NCBI GenBank assembly: GCA_020024915.1
Contig: JAHHSZ010000078.1
Location: forward strand, 1 to 7,129
Direction: 5' to 3'
Length of the DNA: 7,129 nucleotides
Source of the DNA: Fusobacterium sp.
GTDB lineage: Bacteria; Fusobacteriota; Fusobacteriia; Fusobacteriales; Fusobacteriaceae
Shown here piece by piece: positions 6,596 to 7,129 of this stretch. The position numbers and the translations under genes were made by a program. The notes beneath the pieces are model-generated. The model ran no database searches and was not told where the DNA came from. It worked only from the letters and a program-made list of their open reading frames with translations. Numbering within the stretch: the stretch's first letter is position 1; every line of letters begins with the position of its first letter.

Positions 6596-7129
6596 ATGAA
6601 ATTGTTAAAAAAAATTGTTTTAGTAGGTATGATGGCATTTAGTTTTCAAATGGTTTTTGCAAAAGGAGAAGACTTTTCTAATTTAAAATTAAAAGATGTA
6701 AATGGGATGAAATACTCTTTTGATGAAAATCAAAAAGAAACTTATATTAAATTATGGGCATCTTGGTGTCCTGTTTGTCTTAGTGGGTTAGAAGAAATAG
6801 AAAATTTGAGTAAGGAAAATAATAATTTTGAAGTTCTTACAGTAGTATTTCCTGAACAACATGGAGAAAAATCAAGTGAAAATTTTAAGAAATGGTATAA
6901 TTCTTTAGGGTATAAAAATATCAAGGTTTTGTTAGATGAAAAAGGTGAAATATCAAACTTAATAAAACCCAGAGCATTTCCAACTTCTGTTATACTAGAT
7001 AAAAATGGAAGAGTTAAAAAAGTTATTGTTGGACATATTGATAGTTTAAAAATTAAAAGCTATTTTTCTGAGTCAATGGAAATGAAAAAAGATAATATGA
7101 TGGAAATGAAAAAAGGAGAGATGAAAATG
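6596..7129 (+). CDS. Exported TlpA-like thioredoxin-fold protein, 3' end beyond the window; possible N-terminal part of an MsrAB-type protein
   Basis: The frame begins at the ATG after AAGGAGGG (about 6580-6586) and is still open at the last base, giving 178 residues so far. Residues 1-22 are a signal peptide (MKLLKK, hydrophobic core, FA before the cut) with no lipobox Cys. The redox site WCPVC is at 57-61 (C58, C61) and the cis-Pro at P129 (FPTSVILDKNG). From memory, WASWCPVCLS, the FKKWYNSLGY region and the DKNG-V stretch closely resemble the N-terminal TlpA-like domain of Neisseria PilB, which reduces the MsrA and MsrB domains fused behind it. Residues 161-178 are Met/Lys-rich, made by two eight-residue repeats. 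Inference: CcdA reduces this protein, which in turn reduces a periplasmic methionine sulfoxide reductase, either fused beyond the edge or encoded by the next gene. A stand-alone TlpA/ResA-like protein with a Met-rich tail is the alternative. Confidence 0.88.
   Translation, partial: MKLLKKIVLVGMMAFSFQMVFAKGEDFSNLKLKDVNGMKYSFDENQKETYIKLWASWCPVCLSGLEEIENLSKENNNFEVLTVVFPEQHGEKSSENFKKWYNSLGYKNIKVLLDEKGEISNLIKPRAFPTSVILDKNGRVKKVIVGHIDSLKIKSYFSESMEMKKDNMMEMKKGEMKM
7076..7123 (+). repeat. 24-bp in-frame tandem repeat encoding a Met-rich octapeptide
   Basis: Two head-to-tail 24-base units (7076-7099 and 7100-7123) match at 20 of 24 bases, and the first 16 bases are identical. They encode MEMKKDNM and MEMKKGEM at the end of the TlpA-like domain. 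A following KM, the last two codons of the window, may begin a third, partial unit. Repeat number could vary between strains by slippage. Confidence 0.85.

Noticed and set aside
243..6924. Minus-strand open frames of 60-143 codons opposite the OmpV-like gene, glmU, prs, ccdA and the TlpA-like gene.
   Set aside because: They lie wholly or almost wholly antisense to well-recognised genes, lack ribosome sites and show no domain patterns; they are shadows of the real frames.

Overview
The window is strongly AT-rich, protein-dense DNA in which every supported gene lies on the + strand, with strong AGGAGG-type ribosome binding sites and AGA/AAA/ATA-heavy codon use. An outer-membrane beta-barrel protein (so a two-membrane cell), together with this base composition and the gene content, suggests a member of the Fusobacteria, probably Fusobacterium. 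That assignment is an inference from style and content, not from a marker gene.

Layout. 83-835 encodes a MipA/OmpV-like outer-membrane barrel protein and ends in a strong terminator (849-886). After an extended -10 promoter, a four-repeat TPR protein (961-1539) overlaps a membrane-anchored J-domain protein (1529-2080). A very good sigma-70-type promoter begins three bases after the J-protein stop and drives glmU (2170-3519) and prs (3523-4494), closed by a perfect 12-bp hairpin terminator (4504-4532). A second terminator-promoter junction leads to tsaC (start placed at 4582) and an unrecognised methionine-rich small protein (5222-5659), closed by a third terminator (5731-5759). After about 130 bp of very AT-rich leader come ccdA (5892-6548) and a periplasmic TlpA-like thioredoxin-fold protein (6596 to the edge), whose frame is still open at the last base.

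How the genes work together. GlmU makes UDP-GlcNAc for peptidoglycan and LPS, and Prs makes PRPP for nucleotides, His and Trp. TsaC makes the threonylcarbamoyl-AMP used for the t6A37 tRNA modification. These are housekeeping functions. CcdA and the TlpA-like protein form a recognisable electron relay: CcdA carries reducing power across the inner membrane to the CPVC thiol pair of the exported partner. In known systems this partner commonly feeds methionine sulfoxide reductase, and its domain here resembles the N-terminal domain of the Neisseria PilB MsrAB protein, so an MsrA/MsrB gene or fused domain just past the right edge is the natural prediction.

I did not find a clearly undescribed system. 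The most unusual items are a 24-bp tandem repeat that gives the TlpA-like protein a methionine-rich eight-residue repeat at the window edge, the methionine-rich N-terminus of the unknown protein after tsaC, and the overlapping TPR/membrane J-protein pair. No tRNA, rRNA, CRISPR, insertion sequence or attachment site was seen, and no gene-free stretch exceeds 300 bases.
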